From: Planotetraspora phitsanulokensis
GTDB lineage: Bacteria > Actinomycetota > Actinomycetes > Streptosporangiales > Streptosporangiaceae
DNA: 64,000 bases
Assembly (NCBI RefSeq): GCF_016863295.1
Contig: NZ_BOOP01000001.1
Coordinates: 496,001 to 560,000 of the forward strand
Reading direction: 5' to 3'
How positions within the stretch are numbered: the first letter of the stretch is position 1; the number at the start of each line of letters is the position of its first letter. The notes under the pieces were generated by a model. The model saw only the letters and a list, made by a program, of their open reading frames with translations. It did not search any database and had not been told where the DNA came from. Below are positions 16,146 through 25,259 of this stretch, in pieces. Made by a program: the position numbers and the translations under genes.

Positions 16146-18827
16146 GTGCCGAAGAGTGAAGCGACCCCCAGCCGTCCCCGCCTGCTGCTGCTGGACGGCC
16201 ATTCTCTTGCCTACCGTGCGTTCTACGCCCTCAAGGACGCCAATCTCATGACGACCGACGGGCAGCACACGGAGGCGGTCTACGGCTTCACCTCGATGCT
16301 GGCCAACATTCTCCGCGACGAGCAGCCGAGTCACATCGTCGTCTGTTTCGACCGCAGTGAGCCCACCTTCCGGCACGAGGCGTTCGAGGGCTACAAGGCG
16401 AACAGGAGCGAGACCCCGGAGGACTTCCGCGGGCAGGTCCAGCTGATCTTCGAGCTGCTCGACACGCTGCGGATCCCACGGCTGTGGCAGGCCGGTTTCG
16501 AGGCCGACGACCTGATCGCCACCCTCGCCACCCAGGCGGCCGGCCAGGGGATGGACGTCCTGATCGTCACCGGCGACCGCGACGCGCTCCAGCTCGTCAG
16601 CGACGACGTCACAGTGCTGATGACGCGCCGCGGCATCAGCGACATGACCCGGTTCACCCCGGCCGCCGTCATCGAGAAGTACGGCCTCACGCCGGCGCAG
16701 TATCCCGACTTCGCCGCGCTGCGCGGCGACCCGAGCGACAACCTGCCGAGCATCCCCAGCGTTGGCGAGAAGACCGCCACCAAGTGGATCTCGGAGTACG
16801 GCTCGCTGGACGAGCTGGTCAGGCGGGCCGACGAGGTCAAGGGCAAGGTCGGCGACAAGCTGCGTGAGCACCTCGGCCAGGTCATCCACAACCGGATGCT
16901 GACCGAGCTGAGGCGCGACGTGGAGATCGGCGTCGAGGCGGGCGACCTCCAGATGGGCCAGTGGGACCGCGAGGAGATCAACAAGCTGCTCGACTCGCTG
17001 CAGATTCGCGGGGAGCTGCGTGAGCGGCTCTTCAAGACCCTCGGCACGTCCGAGCCCGAGGTGGAGGAGGGCTTCGAGCTCGAGGTCACCGTGCTCGAGC
17101 CCGGCCAGGTCGCCGGATGGCTCGGCGCGCTCGCCGAGGGCAGGGCCGGCCTCGCCTTCGAAGGCGCGTACGGCAGCGGCACCGGGCGGCTGGAGGGCAT
17201 CGCCATCGCCGCCGAGTCGGGCGCGGCCTACGTCGACCCCACGAGGCTGACCCCGGAGGACGAGGCGGCGCTCGGCGCCTGGCTGGCCGACGAGTCGAAG
17301 CCCAAGGCCGTGCACGACGCGAAGGGGCCGCTGCTGGCCCTGTGGGAGCTCGGGTTCGACCTGCGGGGGCTCACGTGCGACACCGCCCTCGCCGCCTACC
17401 TCGCGATGCCGGGGCAGCGCTCGTTCCCGCTCGACGACCTCGTCCTGCGCTACCTGCACAGGGAGCTGCGGGCCGAGTCCGCGCCCAACGGCCAGGGCTC
17501 CCTGTTCGAGGACGCCGACGCCGGCGCGGCCAAGGACCTGGCGCTGCGGGCCCAGGGCGTCCGCGACCTGGCCGAGTCGCTGGAGGACCACCTGTCCAAG
17601 CGCGGCGGCACGCGCCTGGTCACCGAGGTCGAGCTGCCGCTCGTCCGCGTCCTCGCCGAGGTGGAGCGGGCCGGCATCGCGGCCGACCGGCAGTACTTCG
17701 CCGCGCTGGAGGCCGAGTTCGGCGCCGCGGTGAAGCAGGCCGTCGAGGCGGCCCACGACGCGGTGGGGGAGCAGTTCAACCTCGGCTCGCCCAAGCAGCT
17801 CCAGGAGATCCTGTTCGTACGGCTCGGCCTGCCCAAGACCAAGCGGATCAAGACCGGTTACACGACCGACGCCGACGCGCTGGCCTGGCTCGCCGGGCAG
17901 ACCGAGCACGAGCTGCCGACGATCCTGCTGAGGCACCGCGACCAGACCAAGCTGCGGACCACGGTCGAGGGCCTGATCAAGGAGATCGCCGACGACGGGC
18001 GGATCCACACCACGTTCAACCAGATCGTCGCCGCGACGGGGCGCCTGTCCAGCGAGAAGCCCAACCTGCAGAACATCCCCATCCGCACCGCCGAGGGCCG
18101 GCGCATCCGCAAGGGCTTCGTCGTGGGGGAGGGGTACGAGACGCTGCTGACGGCCGACTACAGCCAGATCGAGCTGCGGATCATGGCTCACCTGTCGGAG
18201 GACGCGTCGCTGATCGCCGCGTTCGAGTCGGGCCACGACTTCCACCAGGCGACCGCCGCCCGGGTCTTCGACATCCCGCCGGAGCAGGTGGACGGCGAGC
18301 TGCGGGCGCGGATCAAGGCGATGAACTACGGCCTGGCGTACGGCCTGTCCGACTTCGGGTTGTCGGGGCAGCTCAACATCCCCGTCGCCGAGGCGAGGGC
18401 GCTCAAGGACGAGTACTTCGAGGAGTTCGGCGGCGTCCGCGACTACCTCGAGGCGATCGTCGCCCAGGCGCGCACGGACGGCTACACCGAGACGATCCTC
18501 GGCCGCCGCCGCTACCTGCCCGACCTGACCAGCGACAACAGGCAGCGCAGGGAGATGGCCGAGCGGATGGCGCTCAACGCCCCCATCCAGGGCTCGGCCG
18601 CCGACATCATCAAGGTCGCGATGCTCAACGTGCAGCGGGCGATCGAGGGCATGCGTTCGCGGATGCTCCTGCAGGTCCACGACGAGCTGGTGTTCGAGGT
18701 GGCCCCGGGAGAGCTCGACGAGCTCACCGCGATGGTGCGGGAGCAGATGAGCGCCGCCTACTCCCTGCGGGTGCCGCTCAGCGTCTCCGTCGGCGTCGGC
18801 TCGACCTGGGAGGACGCCGGTCACTGA
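16146..18827 (+). CDS. polA: DNA polymerase I
   Basis: 893 residues, the normal length. Residues 1-300 form the 5'-3' exonuclease with its acidic cluster (LLLLDGHSLAYRAFYA, FEADDLIATLA, VTGDRDALQL). Residues 310-490 correspond to the 3'-5' exonuclease fold, but the catalytic DxE is replaced (LAFEGAYG) and the later aspartates are not recognisable, so proofreading is probably absent. The polymerase domain follows with motif A (ADYSQIELRIMAHLSED), motif B (RIKAMNYGLAYG) and motif C (LLQVHDELVFE). It fills gaps in repair and removes Okazaki primers. The stop overlaps the end of the opposing DUF2127 gene by 7 bases. Confidence 0.97.
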   Translation: MPKSEATPSRPRLLLLDGHSLAYRAFYALKDANLMTTDGQHTEAVYGFTSMLANILRDEQPSHIVVCFDRSEPTFRHEAFEGYKANRSETPEDFRGQVQLIFELLDTLRIPRLWQAGFEADDLIATLATQAAGQGMDVLIVTGDRDALQLVSDDVTVLMTRRGISDMTRFTPAAVIEKYGLTPAQYPDFAALRGDPSDNLPSIPSVGEKTATKWISEYGSLDELVRRADEVKGKVGDKLREHLGQVIHNRMLTELRRDVEIGVEAGDLQMGQWDREEINKLLDSLQIRGELRERLFKTLGTSEPEVEEGFELEVTVLEPGQVAGWLGALAEGRAGLAFEGAYGSGTGRLEGIAIAAESGAAYVDPTRLTPEDEAALGAWLADESKPKAVHDAKGPLLALWELGFDLRGLTCDTALAAYLAMPGQRSFPLDDLVLRYLHRELRAESAPNGQGSLFEDADAGAAKDLALRAQGVRDLAESLEDHLSKRGGTRLVTEVELPLVRVLAEVERAGIAADRQYFAALEAEFGAAVKQAVEAAHDAVGEQFNLGSPKQLQEILFVRLGLPKTKRIKTGYTTDADALAWLAGQTEHELPTILLRHRDQTKLRTTVEGLIKEIADDGRIHTTFNQIVAATGRLSSEKPNLQNIPIRTAEGRRIRKGFVVGEGYETLLTADYSQIELRIMAHLSEDASLIAAFESGHDFHQATAARVFDIPPEQVDGELRARIKAMNYGLAYGLSDFGLSGQLNIPVAEARALKDEYFEEFGGVRDYLEAIVAQARTDGYTETILGRRRYLPDLTSDNRQRREMAERMALNAPIQGSAADIIKVAMLNVQRAIEGMRSRMLLQVHDELVFEVAPGELDELTAMVREQMSAAYSLRVPLSVSVGVGSTWEDAGH

Positions 18828-19822
18828 GGGAGCCCGCGCCGTCTCCCGCCGAGGGGGCCGGACGGCTCGTCCCCGGCATTCGGGGGTTGTCCACGCGGCG
18901 TGCCCGGCGGTTGCCGGGAGGGTGAGGGTTGCCCGGGTGGTGTGCCCGGTGCCTGCCCGGGCGTGGCCGGTGGCTGTCCGGCGGGCGAGGGCGACGTCCC
19001 GGCACGCCCGTAGGCGCCGGGTGGGCCCGCGGTTCTCCCGTCCCCATCCGACGCTCCACCGGCGGCCGTCCGGCGCACGGCCGCCGCCTCGACCTCGAGG
19101 ATGCTCGCCTCACGCCGCTCCTCCTCGTGCGCGGCCCGACCGCCTCGCAGTCCGAACAATCGCTTGCTCAACGCGATGTAGAGGACGACCGCGATGTTGA
19201 TCAACAGGATGATCAGGCGTGTCGGAGTGACCTTCCCCACCAGCTCGTGGACCTCCACGGGGATGAACGACGAGGTCGCGATCACGGAGAAGTACTCGCC
19301 CCAGCGCTTCAGCAGCCACAGGCCGAGGCCCTCGATCATCCACAACGTGCCCAGGGCGATCAGGGCGAGCATGATCCAGGTCAGCGTCGTCGTCGTTGCC
19401 GCCAGGACGGTCCTGACCGTGTGGACCACGCCGGACTGGTCGAGGTTCCAGCCCAGCCGGTCGGCCAGCGGCTGGAGCAGCGGCAGGCTCTCCTTGAAGG
19501 CCCGGTTGACGGCGTCGTGGTCGGCCCGGAACCGCCACACCCCGTACGCCGCGCCGAGGACGAGCACGCCTTTCACCCACCGGAACATGGCGATCAGCCG
19601 GAGTATCGTGGCGTCACGCAGAGCCCTGCCGCGCAGTACGATCGGCGCGGCTCCGGCAGGCCCGGAGCCGTGGACCTCGCCGACGACGAAGTCGCCGCAT
19701 CGGAGGCACCGCCAGGCCTCGCCCATGGCGGTGTCCGCGCGGAGACGGCCGCACAGCGCCGGGTCATCGGGCGCGTACGTGACGTGACCGTGCCGGCCGC
19801 ACGCTCGCAGGCTCCAATCCAC
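18821..19822 (-). CDS. DUF2127 membrane protein with N-terminal zinc ribbon and Pro-rich tail
   Basis: About 333 residues. The N-terminus has Cys/His pairs (ACGRHGH, WRCLRCGDF) suggesting a small zinc ribbon. Residues 75-230 contain about four membrane segments and match the DUF2127 pattern (MFRWVKGVLVLGAAYGVWRF; LIALGTLWMIEGLGLWLLKRWGEYFSVIAT). The last 80 residues are Pro/Gly/Gln-rich repeats (PGQPP, PPGTP), probably disordered. The start GTG at 19822 has no ribosome-binding site and is tentative; an internal ATG at about 19726 is the alternative. Function unknown. Confidence 0.75.
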   Translation of the reverse strand: MDWSLRACGRHGHVTYAPDDPALCGRLRADTAMGEAWRCLRCGDFVVGEVHGSGPAGAAPIVLRGRALRDATILRLIAMFRWVKGVLVLGAAYGVWRFRADHDAVNRAFKESLPLLQPLADRLGWNLDQSGVVHTVRTVLAATTTTLTWIMLALIALGTLWMIEGLGLWLLKRWGEYFSVIATSSFIPVEVHELVGKVTPTRLIILLINIAVVLYIALSKRLFGLRGGRAAHEEERREASILEVEAAAVRRTAAGGASDGDGRTAGPPGAYGRAGTSPSPAGQPPATPGQAPGTPPGQPSPSRQPPGTPRGQPPNAGDEPSGPLGGRRRGLPQ

Positions 19823-19873
19823 ACAAAAATTGCAACACAGGCCATCTCGGGCGGAGGGCGGCACTAAGGTCAA

Positions 19874-20950
19874 ATGACTGTGCGGAGTGTTGCCCGAGCC
19901 GGTGTTCTCGCCAACGTGGCCGTGGTCGCCGTCGGCCTGGTCGTCGTGGCGCTCCTGCCCTCGTCCGACCACGGCGCGGCGCCGGAGGGCAGAACCCGGA
20001 TCACCCCCGCCCCGTCGCCGTCCGCGAGCCGTCAGGCCGCCCAGCCGGCGGCCGCCGAGTCCGCACGGAAGGTGAAGGCCAACGAGGCGGGCATGATCCC
20101 GGTGATCATGTACCACCGGCTGATGGCCAAGCGGCGGGCGTCCATCGACCGGACCCCCAAGCAACTGCGGGCCGAGCTGGAGCGGCTGGTCCGGGAGAAG
20201 TACATGCCGATCACGGCCGCGGAGCTCGTGTCGGGCAAGTTCAACGTCCCGGCCGGGATGCACCCCGTCGTGCTCACGTTCGACGACGGGAGCCCCAGCC
20301 ACTTCGCCCTCGACGCCCATGGGAACCCCAAGAAGAACACGGCGGTCGAGATCATCTACGAGGTCGCCAAGAAGCATCCGGGCTTCCGCCCCGTCGCCAC
20401 CTTCTGGGTCAACCGGAACCCGTTCGGGATCAAGGACAGGGCCCAGGAGAAGCGGGCGGTCGCATGGCTCGTCGGGCACGGGTTCGAGGTCGCCAATCAC
20501 ACCTACACCCACCCCGACCTGCACCGGCTGAAGGCCAAGAAGGTGTCGGAGCAGATCGTCAAGCAGGAGCGGCTGCTCAAGGAGATCGGCGTTCCGTCGT
20601 CCTCCACGTTCGCCCTGCCGTACGGCTCGGCTCCGAAGAAGCGGGGCGTGGCCCGCGAAGGGGCTTGGGACGGAACGAAGTACCATTTTGACGGAGTTTT
20701 TCTGGCGTCTGCCCGGCCGACCGTTTCGCCCTACGCGAAAGGGTTCGATCGCAACGCGATCCCGCGGGTGCAGTCGAACGAGAAGAAGACGGGATGCCCC
20801 GTCTACTGCACGCAGTACTGGCTCGATTGGCTGGACAAGAGGCCGGGGGAGCGGTACACGTCGGACGGCGATCCCGCCCACATCGCGGTCCCGAAGAAAC
20901 TCAGGGGTAAAATCACTCCAAGCAGGGCCAAAAACGTCATCGCGTACTAG
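19874..20950 (+). CDS. Secreted polysaccharide deacetylase (carbohydrate esterase 4, NodB-like)
   Basis: 358 residues. An N-terminal hydrophobic segment (residues 8-30) is a signal anchor or signal peptide, followed by a Pro/Ala/Ser linker. The NodB fold begins near residue 72 (MIPVIMYHRLM). The catalytic motif TFDDG has the metal-binding aspartate, and HTYTHPD provides the HxxxH metal ligands. Family members remove N- or O-acetyl groups from peptidoglycan, chitin or other glycans at the cell surface. The C-terminal third contains two cysteines close together (GCPVYCTQYW). Confidence 0.85.
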   Translation: MTVRSVARAGVLANVAVVAVGLVVVALLPSSDHGAAPEGRTRITPAPSPSASRQAAQPAAAESARKVKANEAGMIPVIMYHRLMAKRRASIDRTPKQLRAELERLVREKYMPITAAELVSGKFNVPAGMHPVVLTFDDGSPSHFALDAHGNPKKNTAVEIIYEVAKKHPGFRPVATFWVNRNPFGIKDRAQEKRAVAWLVGHGFEVANHTYTHPDLHRLKAKKVSEQIVKQERLLKEIGVPSSSTFALPYGSAPKKRGVAREGAWDGTKYHFDGVFLASARPTVSPYAKGFDRNAIPRVQSNEKKTGCPVYCTQYWLDWLDKRPGERYTSDGDPAHIAVPKKLRGKITPSRAKNVIAY

Positions 20951-20971
20951 CGTGTTCAGGCTTGTATCGGA

Positions 20972-21000
20972 TTGACCCAGCACGCCACGTCTCATATGCT
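20972..21000 (+). promoter_or_regulatory. Strong housekeeping promoter of rpsA
   Basis: TTGACC (20972-20977), 17-base spacer, TATGCT (20995-21000). It gives a leader of about 143 bases before rpsA, long enough for autoregulation by S1 as known in other bacteria (inference). Confidence 0.75.
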
Positions 21001-21149
21001 GATCGCTGCGTTGTGGGCTCGCGCGCGTCTCGTACGGAGCGGCTCGCGCTCGATCATCCGATGCTTCGCCAGGTGCCTCCGATGACCGAAAACAGGCCCG
21101 CCGCGCTTCCGTCACAACGACATCTGTCCGGTTCGGAGCAACTCCACAC

Positions 21150-22619
21150 ATGACGAGCAGCACTGAGGCCACCTCGAACACCCCGCAGGTAGCGGTCAAC
21201 GACATCGGTTCCGAGGAGGCCTTCCTCGCCGCGATCGACGAGACCATCAAGTACTTCAACGACGGAGACATCGTTGAAGGCACCGTCGTCAAGGTCGATC
21301 GAGACGAGGTCTTGCTCGACATCGGCTACAAGACCGAGGGTGTCATCCCCTCGCGTGAACTCTCCATCAAGCACGACGTCGACCCCGCTGAGGTCGTCGC
21401 GGTCGGGGAGCACGTCGAGGCCCTGGTTCTCCAGAAGGAGGACAAGGAAGGCCGTCTGATCCTGTCCAAGAAGCGCGCTCAGTACGAGCGGGCCTGGGGC
21501 ACGATCGAGAAGATCAAGGACGAGGACGGCATCGTCACCGGCACGGTCATCGAGGTCGTCAAGGGTGGTCTCATCCTCGACATCGGCCTCCGCGGCTTCC
21601 TGCCGGCCTCCCTGGTCGAGATGCGCCGCGTCCGCGACCTGCAGCCGTACGTCGGCCGCGAGCTCGAGGCGAAGATCATCGAGCTGGACAAGAACCGCAA
21701 CAACGTGGTCCTGTCCCGCCGCGCCTGGCTCGAGCAGACCCAGTCCGAGGTGCGTCAGACGTTCCTCAACACCCTGCAGAAGGGTCAGGTCCGCAAGGGC
21801 GTCGTCTCCTCGATCGTCAACTTCGGCGCCTTCGTGGACCTCGGCGGAGTCGACGGTCTGGTCCACGTCTCCGAGCTGTCCTGGAAGCACATCGACCACC
21901 CCTCCGAGGTCGTCGAGGTCGGCCAGGAGGTCACGGTCGAGGTCCTCGACGTCGACATGGAGCGCGAGCGGGTCTCGCTGTCGCTCAAGGCGACGCAGGA
22001 GGACCCCTGGCAGCAGTTCGCCCGCACCCACCAGATCGGCCAGGTCGTTCCAGGCCGGGTCACCAAGCTGGTGCCGTTCGGCGCGTTCGTCCGGGTCGAG
22101 GAGGGCATCGAGGGCCTGGTCCACATCTCCGAGCTGGCCGAGCGTCACGTGGAGATCCCGGAGCAGGTCGTGCAGGTCGGCGACGAGATCTTCGTCAAGA
22201 TCATCGACATCGACCTGGACCGTCGTCGCATCTCCCTGTCGCTGAAGCAGGCGAACGAGGGCGCGATCGGCGCCGACGTCGAGTTCGACCCCACGCTGTA
22301 CGGCATGGCGGCGACCTACGACGACCAGGGCAACTACATCTACCCCGAGGGCTTCGACGCCGAGACCGGCGAGTGGCTCGAGGGCTTCGACAAGCAGCGT
22401 GAGGAGTGGGAGCGGCAGTACGCCGAGGCTCAGGCCCGCTTCGAGGCGCACAAGACGCAGGTCGAGAAGGCTCGCGCCGAGGAGGCGGAGGCCAGCGAGG
22501 CCGCGCCGTCCTCCTACAGCGGCGAGACCGCCAGCCAGGCTCCGGCGACCGGTGGCGCGCTGGCGTCCGACGAGGCGCTCGCCGCCCTTCGCGAGAAGCT
22601 GGCCGGCGGCCAGAGCTGA
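21150..22619 (+). CDS. rpsA: 30S ribosomal protein S1
   Basis: 489 residues with four S1 RNA-binding domains (about residues 33-105, 120-188, 205-275, 290-362), starting at GDIVEGTVVKVDRDEVLLDIGYKTEG, with each domain repeating a GxVxG...GAFV/DLG pattern. The C-terminal 125 residues are acidic and Ala-rich. The four-domain form is normal for actinobacteria. Codon usage is highly biased, as expected for a ribosomal gene. Own promoter upstream and hairpin terminator downstream make it a single-gene unit. Confidence 0.97.
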   Translation: MTSSTEATSNTPQVAVNDIGSEEAFLAAIDETIKYFNDGDIVEGTVVKVDRDEVLLDIGYKTEGVIPSRELSIKHDVDPAEVVAVGEHVEALVLQKEDKEGRLILSKKRAQYERAWGTIEKIKDEDGIVTGTVIEVVKGGLILDIGLRGFLPASLVEMRRVRDLQPYVGRELEAKIIELDKNRNNVVLSRRAWLEQTQSEVRQTFLNTLQKGQVRKGVVSSIVNFGAFVDLGGVDGLVHVSELSWKHIDHPSEVVEVGQEVTVEVLDVDMERERVSLSLKATQEDPWQQFARTHQIGQVVPGRVTKLVPFGAFVRVEEGIEGLVHISELAERHVEIPEQVVQVGDEIFVKIIDIDLDRRRISLSLKQANEGAIGADVEFDPTLYGMAATYDDQGNYIYPEGFDAETGEWLEGFDKQREEWERQYAEAQARFEAHKTQVEKARAEEAEASEAAPSSYSGETASQAPATGGALASDEALAALREKLAGGQS

Positions 22620-22642
22620 CCGCACCTGAAGTGAACGCAGGC

Positions 22643-22666
22643 AAGGCCCCGCTTCGGCGGGGCCTT
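22643..22666 (+). terminator. Terminator of rpsA
   Basis: Ten-bp perfect stem (AAGGCCCCGC with its complement) and TTCG tetraloop, 23 bases after the stop codon. Confidence 0.85.
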
Positions 22667-22757
22667 CCTCATGTCCGGGCCTCATGTCCGGGCCTCATGT
22701 CCGGGCCTCATGTCCGGGCCTCATGTCCGGGCCTCGTGTCCCGCCCTCGTGTCCTGA
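22667..22757. repeat. 13-bp tandem repeat array (7 copies)
   Basis: Five perfect copies of CCTCATGTCCGGG (22667-22731) and two degenerate copies (22732-22757), starting immediately after the rpsA terminator. It is a minisatellite-like array likely to vary in copy number between strains. Confidence 0.9.
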
Positions 22758-22818
22758 GCCGTCCGGGCGGCCTGGCCCCGGAGCGGACGACGGCGCGGCC
22801 GGGACTCCGGACCGCCGA

Positions 22819-22824
22819 TAGGGT
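22819..22824 (+). promoter_or_regulatory. -10 element, leaderless layout, of the GNAT gene
   Basis: TAGGGT, then 7 bases, then GTG at 22832. Confidence 0.45.
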
Positions 22825-22831
22825 GTGCGGC

Positions 22832-23287
22832 GTGGTGGACATCACGCGCGCCCTCCCCGACGACGCGGGGGAGATCCTCACCGTCCAGCGGGCCGCCTAC
22901 GTGACCGAGGCCCAGTTGTACGGAGACCCGTTCATCGGGCCTCTGGTCGAGACCGCCGAGCAGGTCCGTGAGTTCATCGGGACCGGGGTCGTGCTGAAGG
23001 CGACGGCGGGCGGGCGGATCGTCGGGTCGGTCCGGGGCAGGCTCAACGGCGCCACCTGTCTCGTGGGCCGCCTCGTCGTCGTCCCAGACCGCCAGGGCGA
23101 GGGGATCGGGGGCGGCCTGCTGTCCGCGCTCCACGACGCCGTGCCGGACGCCACCGCCTTCGACCTGTTCACCGGCCACCTGTCCGGCGGGAACACGCGG
23201 CTGTATCGCCGTCTCGGCTACCGCGAGACGCACAGGGAGCGCGTCCAGGACCACCTGACCCTGGTGCACCTCCGGCGCGACGTCTGA
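22832..23287 (+). CDS. GNAT-family N-acetyltransferase
   Basis: About 151 residues, one GNAT domain. The acetyl-CoA-binding loop is visible as VVVPDRQGEGIGGGLLSAL (the R/Q-x-x-G-x-G/A signature) with the preceding beta strand (CLVGRLVV), and the C-terminal strand has LYRRLGYRET. Start GTG at 22832 (or GTG 22835) follows a TAGGGT hexamer by 7 bases. Upstream in-frame extensions read through the repeat array and are not credible. Substrate unknown. Confidence 0.85.
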   Translation: MVDITRALPDDAGEILTVQRAAYVTEAQLYGDPFIGPLVETAEQVREFIGTGVVLKATAGGRIVGSVRGRLNGATCLVGRLVVVPDRQGEGIGGGLLSALHDAVPDATAFDLFTGHLSGGNTRLYRRLGYRETHRERVQDHLTLVHLRRDV

Positions 23288-23299
23288 GGCCCCTGTCGG

Positions 23300-23305
23300 T
23301 AGGCT
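23300..23305 (+). promoter_or_regulatory. -10 element, leaderless layout, of coaE
   Basis: TAGGCT, then 6 bases, then GTG at 23312; the same arrangement as polA. Confidence 0.5.
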
Positions 23306-23311
23306 TCGGGC

Positions 23312-23902
23312 GTGCTGAAGGTTGGCCTGACGGGCGGCATAGGTTCGGGAAAGAGCGAGGTCTCCAAGAGGCTCGCGGCCGTGGGCGCGGTGGTCATCGA
23401 CGCCGACAAGATCGCGCGTGAGGTGGTGGAGCCGGGAACCCCCGGCCTCGCCGAGATCGTCGAGGCCTTCGGCGAGGACATCCTGCGCGCGGACGGCACG
23501 CTCGACCGGGAAAGGCTCGGCTCGATCGTCTTCGGGGACGCCGCGAAGTTGAAGATCCTCAACGGGATCGTCCATCCCAAGGTGGGCGCCCGGATGCAGG
23601 AGCTCCAGCAGACGGCGCCCGACGACGCGATCGTGGTCTACGACGTCCCGCTGCTGGCCGAGAACAATCTCGCGGGCCTCTACGACGTGGTGATCGTCGT
23701 GGACGCCTCCGACGAGATCCGCCTCGAGCGTTTGCGTAAGTTCCGCGACATGAGCGAATCCGAGGCGCGAGCGCGGCTCGCGGCTCAGGCCTCCCGCGAG
23801 GACCGCTTGAAGGTCGCGGACATCGTGATCGAGAACGAGGGCACTCTGGACGCCCTCGACGACCGCGTCGCCGAGGTGTGGGCCGGTCTCCAGTCCAGAT
23901 GA
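23312..23902 (+). CDS. coaE: Dephospho-CoA kinase
   Basis: 196 residues, a lone kinase domain. P-loop [13 protein letters not shown] at residues 4-16, [13 protein letters not shown] substrate region, and a lid with arginines ([20 protein letters not shown]). It catalyses the last step of coenzyme A synthesis, ATP-dependent phosphorylation of the ribose 3' hydroxyl of dephospho-CoA. Some actinobacterial CoaE proteins carry an additional C-terminal domain, which is missing here. In mycobacteria it also lies near rpsA and uvrB, supporting the assignment. Confidence 0.95.
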   Translation: MLKVGLTGGIGSGKSEVSKRLAAVGAVVIDADKIAREVVEPGTPGLAEIVEAFGEDILRADGTLDRERLGSIVFGDAAKLKILNGIVHPKVGARMQELQQTAPDDAIVVYDVPLLAENNLAGLYDVVIVVDASDEIRLERLRKFRDMSESEARARLAAQASREDRLKVADIVIENEGTLDALDDRVAEVWAGLQSR

Positions 23903-23949
23903 CCCCCGGGTGACGCGGGCCACAGTGTCATCGCCCGCCCTTGGGGAAG

Positions 23950-25143
23950 ATGGCGCCGGTGAGGTTGCGGCGGCTGGGCGTACTCGACTGGATCAGCGTG
24001 GGGCTGCTCGCGCTGGGCCTGTTGTTCGTGGTCACGGGGCTGCTTCCGGCCGCGGCGGCGCGGGAGAGCGTCGACCGAATCGCGCCGCTTCTGCTCTTCC
24101 TGTGCGGGGTCGTCGTGCTCGCGGAGCTGACGAAGGAGGCCCAGGTCTTCGACGTCGTCGCCACCCGGCTCGCCATCGTCGGCCGCGGCAGCTACGCCGT
24201 ACTTTTCGTGCTTTGTACGGCTTTTGCATCTTTGGTGACGATATTTCTGAATCTTGATACCACGGCTGTGCTGCTCACCCCCGTCATGCTGGCGCTCGCG
24301 CCCCGAGCCGAGATCGCGCCGATGCCGCTCGCGATGACGACGGTGTGGCTCGCCAACACCGCGAGCCTGCTGCTGCCGGTCTCCAACCTCACCAATCTCC
24401 TCGCGGTGAGCCGGGTGGCGTCCGGCACGCGGGAGTTCGCCGCCCGCATGTGGGCGCCGGCCCTGGCGGCCGTATCGGTCACGATGGCGTTCCTGTGGAT
24501 CTTCTACTGGCGGCGGGGGGAACGCGGAGACGACCGCTACGTGCCGCCTCCGGCTCCTGCGATCGCCGACCGGACGCTGTTCGCCGTCGCCGCCGCGGCC
24601 TGTGTGGTCTTCGCCGGCGCCATCCTGGCGGGGGCGCCGATCGAGGCGGCCGCGCTGGTCGCCGCGGTCGCCGTCGTCGTGGCCTTCGTCCGGCGCGACC
24701 GAAAGAGGCTCGGCTGGGGTCTCATCCCCTGGCGGCTGCTCGTGTTCGTCACCGGATTGTTCCTCGTGGTGCCCACGCTCGGCAGGTTCGGCCTCGAATC
24801 CGTGATGAGCACGATCATCGGGCAGGACGGCGCCGGTGACGGGGCCTTCCGCGCGGCCGCCGCCGGCGCCGGGTTGTCCAACGTGGTGAACAACCTCCCG
24901 GCGTACGTCGCGGGGGAGCAGGTCATCCCAGCAGGGCACCATGTGCCCCTGTTGTCGCTGCTGATCGGTGTCAACCTGGGGGCGGTGGCGACACCGTGGG
25001 GCTCCCTGGCGACCCTGCTGTGGTTCGAATGGTGCCGCCGCTGGGACGTGCGCGTCCCTGTGGGCAAGTTCATCCTCACCGGCGCGGGCCTCGCCGTCAC
25101 TGGCGTCGCCGCCGCGGTGACCGCGTTGCTGCTCACGGCGTGA
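23950..25143 (+). CDS. SLC13/ArsB-like ion-transporter permease
   Basis: About 397 residues with ten to eleven hydrophobic segments. Two conserved discontinuous-helix regions are visible: LDTTAVLLTPVML with LANTASLLLPVSNLTNLL in the first half, and GLSNVVNNLPAYVAG with GVNLGAVATPWGSLATLLW in the second, the paired signature of the ion transporter superfamily that includes ArsB arsenite pumps and citrate/dicarboxylate carriers. ATG at 23950 is preferred over TTG at 23941. Nothing nearby (no arsR/arsC) proves arsenite as substrate. Confidence 0.8.
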   Translation: MAPVRLRRLGVLDWISVGLLALGLLFVVTGLLPAAAARESVDRIAPLLLFLCGVVVLAELTKEAQVFDVVATRLAIVGRGSYAVLFVLCTAFASLVTIFLNLDTTAVLLTPVMLALAPRAEIAPMPLAMTTVWLANTASLLLPVSNLTNLLAVSRVASGTREFAARMWAPALAAVSVTMAFLWIFYWRRGERGDDRYVPPPAPAIADRTLFAVAAAACVVFAGAILAGAPIEAAALVAAVAVVVAFVRRDRKRLGWGLIPWRLLVFVTGLFLVVPTLGRFGLESVMSTIIGQDGAGDGAFRAAAAGAGLSNVVNNLPAYVAGEQVIPAGHHVPLLSLLIGVNLGAVATPWGSLATLLWFEWCRRWDVRVPVGKFILTGAGLAVTGVAAAVTALLLTA

Positions 25144-25259
25144 GCCGTCCCCGTGGGCGGGAGCACGCCGAACCGGCCACCGTGGTCCTGAAGGCCGGAG
25201 CGCCCCGATTCCCCGGGGGGAATGGCCAGACCGCGGGGGCGGGGGCTACAACTGACCGG

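Noticed and set aside
16080-18824. 914-codon open frame on the minus strand
   Set aside because: Antisense shadow of polA; long stop-free antisense frames are expected at this GC content.
22667-22757. Possible CRISPR-like array
   Set aside because: Units are 13 bp, directly adjacent without spacers, so it is a simple tandem repeat.
23950-25143. Naming the permease ArsB
   Set aside because: The fold signature is shared by many ion transporters, and there are no arsenic-resistance neighbours.
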